DNA of 64,000 nucleotides, taken from Scytalidium lignicola. Lineage: Eukaryota > Ascomycota > Leotiomycetes. Within the stretch, counting starts at the first letter, position 1; each line of letters begins with the position of its first letter. Location: positions 84,652 to 148,651 of the forward strand of contig NCSJ02000079.1 in NCBI GenBank assembly GCA_002812745.2. Direction: 5' to 3'. Of the stretch, positions 61,258 through 64,000 are shown piece after piece. The notes under the pieces were generated by a model that saw only the letters and a program-made list of their open reading frames with translations, was not told where the DNA came from and did no database searches. The position numbers were made by a program, and so were the translations under genes.

Positions 61258-61691
61258 ATGTGGTTACTGTGAGGGAGACGTAGGTAATTTATGACTGTTA
61301 ATTTCTCAAGGTTTTGCTATGTTGTGTTATGTTATATGACCTCTCAAATCAAAGACCTTCCTTTGATATTCTTTCTCTAGCCTTCCTGTGAGCCTACGGT
61401 TTGATAGACGAAGCAAAACTCATAAAAGCTTCACATAGTTGTGAAAGTGGGAAAGATCAAAAACTTAAATGAAAGGATTGCATTACACACATTATGTACT
61501 AAACTAACCTCTTATATCTATCAAGTTGTAACGCACNTTTTTACTCTTCAAGCAATCATACAAATATTCCTAGCCCAAATAGTACACTCAGAGATGCTCC
61601 CTCCATTGACAGCCATTTCCCCCGATTCCTTTTAACCCCTTAAGCAACCCTAGTATGAACAAAAGAAACGAAAATAATAAGTCCTTCACTC
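61258..61691. other. Convergent intergenic region, oxidoreductase / BTB gene
   Basis: 434 bp between two 3' ends, A+T-rich, with an N at 61537 beside a T run. No gene is seen. Confidence 0.6.
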
Positions 61692-63478
61692 CTACGCACC
61701 CAAGAATTCACTTTGAGAATTCCTTCCAAACTCACCGCTATAAGCATTAAGCTTGACAGCGATCAGTAGACACTCGACATTGCCTTTCCCATTATTATTT
61801 CTACCATTCCCGTTGTGTTGAATCCTCAGTCTCCACTGGCCTGTCTTCACGATCCAACTCTCCTCTAGGCCAACAGGACTTCCATAGCTCATCTCCGCGC
61901 GTCTTCGCTTTCTCGGTGGCTGTCCAGTCACAGAACTTCCAGGAGACTCATGCACAGAACTAGCCATGCTAGCAGCATTATCGTCTTCCTCGCTGCTCAT
62001 CTTGGTATATGTCTTTCCGTCAAGGATAACATGTGCATCGCCATCAAGCACGATACGAACCTGATCCTCACTGATCGGCGTATTCCCTGGACTAGCAGGC
62101 TGGCTCGACGCCCCTCCTTTTGCCATTAATAATCCCAAAGGTTGCGTCGTAGGGAGATTAAGTTTCGTTGCGATGACTTCAAACAACCGTGATATTCGCG
62201 TTTTGACATCACCAAAAAACTCTGCTCTCATGGTATGCAAATGTATCCTGCAAGCCTCGTCGCCGATCTCGAGAACAAGCTCATAAGCTTTCTCATCGAC
62301 GTAGGGACGGGCGTAGTTCACCCATCCTGATAGACCGCCTAGTTCTACAACGCCTGGGTCGTGAACGATAGATATGCCAGACTGACGGACATCTTCTAAT
62401 CGCAGAACTATTTGATGTCGTTCTCGTGTTAAGTTATAACTTATTTGGTGCCGAATAAGTCTCTGCTCTAGGCCTTTTAGATGGAAGTATCGGCAATCTC
62501 GTAATAACTGTGCTCTGTGCTCTTCATTTTGTATGTGAAGAGGGTAGCCTCTAAGCATGTGTATAAGCTCGGCGAAGATATCAGCCGATCGGTTGGGGAC
62601 CGAAGGTGGCGTTATTGATGGTGGTCGAAGGAGGCCCTCTCTGCTTAAACCAGGGAAGACTTCTGATGGCGTGGAGAAGAATACGGCGAAGCCAAGAGAG
62701 AAATAGTTTGGTGAGTTACCTGGGTCGGAGAAAAGCTCCCGAGGGATCTGAAACTCTCGATTGCCGATAGAGATGAAAATGTTCTCCTCATACAGTTGCG
62801 ATATTAATCGTGGTACTAGGATGTTTAGCCAACGATGAGGTTCTCAGAACGAGAGACTTACAACTATAAAATTGCGCATCGGCGAAAAGCTTCACAAAGT
62901 GAGGGCCATCTCTAGGATTTACGTGATAGCCTTGCAAATGAAGCGAGATATCACGAAAGGTTACCGGGTCACGATCAATGTATAGCGTGCGAACAGGAGT
63001 TCCCTCCTCTCCCGCTACCTCTGCTGCTTTCAGCTGACAGTGAAAATACTGAGAAAAATATGAGGGTGCTCTAGGTTTGTCAGTATCATTCCGTCATCAT
63101 CACAAGTCAAATGATAGACATCATCTCAAAACGGACAAAGATCTTGCAATAGAATAGAGAAAGGATAAGGAGAGAGAAAATGAACTCTGATAGAAGAGAG
63201 AGAAAGAGTAACTACATACCATCAGAGCTGATGCTAGCACCACTCAGCCTAAACAACTCGGTCCCAATCTGAATAGGAAACACCCTCTCATGAGGTAAGA
63301 TGAGCGGGATATCAGTATTCATCTTCCTAGCCTCATACCCCGTGCCCAAATCCCTCATAATACCAGGAACATACCCGGGAGGATCAGTCGACATCGATCC
63401 AGCTCTTGATGAGTCCCCTCCAATCGACCCGGCTCTTCCACTGCTACCACCATTTCCACCACCGCCACCTGACGCCAT
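61692..63478 (-). CDS. BTB/POZ (KCTD-type) domain protein, possible Whi2-like growth regulator
   Basis: Exons are 63478-63220, 63068-62862 and 62815-61692. Introns are 151 and 46 nt. The first ends in a less usual GAG acceptor, chosen because it gives ASISSDAPSYFSQYF in frame. The product is about 529 aa. A Gly/Ser-rich N-terminus with a DPPGYVPGIMRDLGTGYE segment precedes a potassium-channel tetramerisation-type BTB fold: VFPIQIGTELFRLSGASISSD, TLYIDRDPVTFRDISLHLQGY, FVKLFADAQFYSLPRL. A second BTB-like half follows (FISIGNREFQIPRELF, IFAELIHMLRGYPLHI, LLRDCRYFHLKGLEQRLI). The C-terminal part is beta-rich with a KRRRA patch. Yeast Whi2 (stress and TORC1/Ras control with the Psr phosphatases) is the published KCTD-like fungal relative. 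The link here is from recalled resemblance and is tentative. Confidence 0.8.
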
Positions 63479-64000
63479 TTTGAGAGGAAAAAAGGCGTAA
63501 ACTTAATGCCTCGATTGAACAAACAAAGAACACCTTATCCAACCAACAACGAGACCAAAACCGGAGTCGAAGGGTGAAAAAAAAAAAGTGATACAAGCCC
63601 TGCGAAAGAACCCCCTTAGGGCTGAGATGACCTGGCTTCTCCACACACGTCTCTCTCTCTCTCTCTTTCTGAGCACCGCAACAAAAAGGGATATAAAAGG
63701 TACCCTTTAATAACCCCTCCGGAGTCCCTTATCTCACTTTAACGATTTCTCGCACTCATTCCATGACTGGAGACCCTACTACCGGCAACTTTTAGCGCTT
63801 TTTGATGACAAATTATTTAGACCCTCGCGTTTCCCCCCCAAGAAAAACCGCGCGAAATGTACACGTACACGTGCAGCCAAAAAAAAAGGGGTTCGCTAAG
63901 AAAGATATCCGGTTTTTATAAGTAGTAATAGTAGTAATAGTACGGGGTAGTAATAAAAGAGATCAAAAACAAAATAATTGAAGTAAGACGGGGGGCGGGC
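63479..64000. promoter_or_regulatory. Upstream region of the BTB gene, to window end
   Basis: About 0.5 kb with a run of about eleven A (63577-63588), (CT)8 at 63651-63666 and repeated AGTAATAGT units near 63920-63950. It probably contains the BTB promoter and leader. No gene is seen before the window ends. Confidence 0.5.

Overview
The window is nuclear DNA of a filamentous ascomycete (Pezizomycotina). Genes are close together on both strands and are broken by short introns, mostly 46-140 nt, with GTRNGT donors, CTAAC-type branch points and YAG acceptors. The families are typical of filamentous fungi: HET domain, Zn2Cys6 regulators, MscS channel with EF-hand, Elg1, Utp8, NHA1. A Leotiomycete-like origin is my impression from recalled protein resemblance and is not shown by the sequence. 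I see no CRISPR array, rRNA, tRNA, transposon or biosynthetic gene cluster.

Layout, left to right. A 5'-truncated HET-domain gene (1-1523) is followed by mitofusin FZO1 (-) and ESCRT-III VPS2 (+), which share a divergent promoter. A 3.3 kb gene-poor stretch leads to the Na+/H+ antiporter NHA1 (+). The PCNA-unloader subunit ELG1 (-) and the rRNA-processing factor UTP8 (+) are divergent. A two-domain protein of unknown function (21.4-23.5 kb) is followed by glutamate decarboxylase (26.2-28.0 kb), a YggS/PLPBP-type PLP protein (-), an SREBP-type bHLH regulator (-) and a small heat shock protein (-). Next come a small protein with an internal duplication (+), an MscS/EF-hand channel (+) and a cysteine-rich single-pass surface protein (-).

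From 45.5 to 56.2 kb there is a carbohydrate-flavoured run: Zn2Cys6 regulator (+), secreted GH27 alpha-galactosidase (-), second Zn2Cys6 regulator (-) and intracellular GH13 alpha-amylase (-). The window ends with a large single-pass membrane protein of unknown function (+), an MDR-family oxidoreductase (+) and a KCTD/Whi2-like BTB protein (-).

Most genes are unrelated housekeeping or stress functions. The only plausible functional grouping is the regulator/glycosidase run. The assembly carries 15 isolated Ns, most next to homopolymers. At least one (6409, in VPS2) is a false extra base that breaks a reading frame, and a six-A run breaks UTP8 in the same way, so the frameshift in the HET gene may also be an artefact.

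The most interesting non-genic signal is the 7-mer TACAGTA/TACTGTA. I found 22 copies by eye, all outside predicted coding sequence. Other points of note are a 10-nt microexon that encodes part of a zinc cluster, a 6-nt first coding exon in VPS2, and a competing in-frame 3' splice site in the glutamate decarboxylase gene. I found no convincing undescribed multi-gene system.
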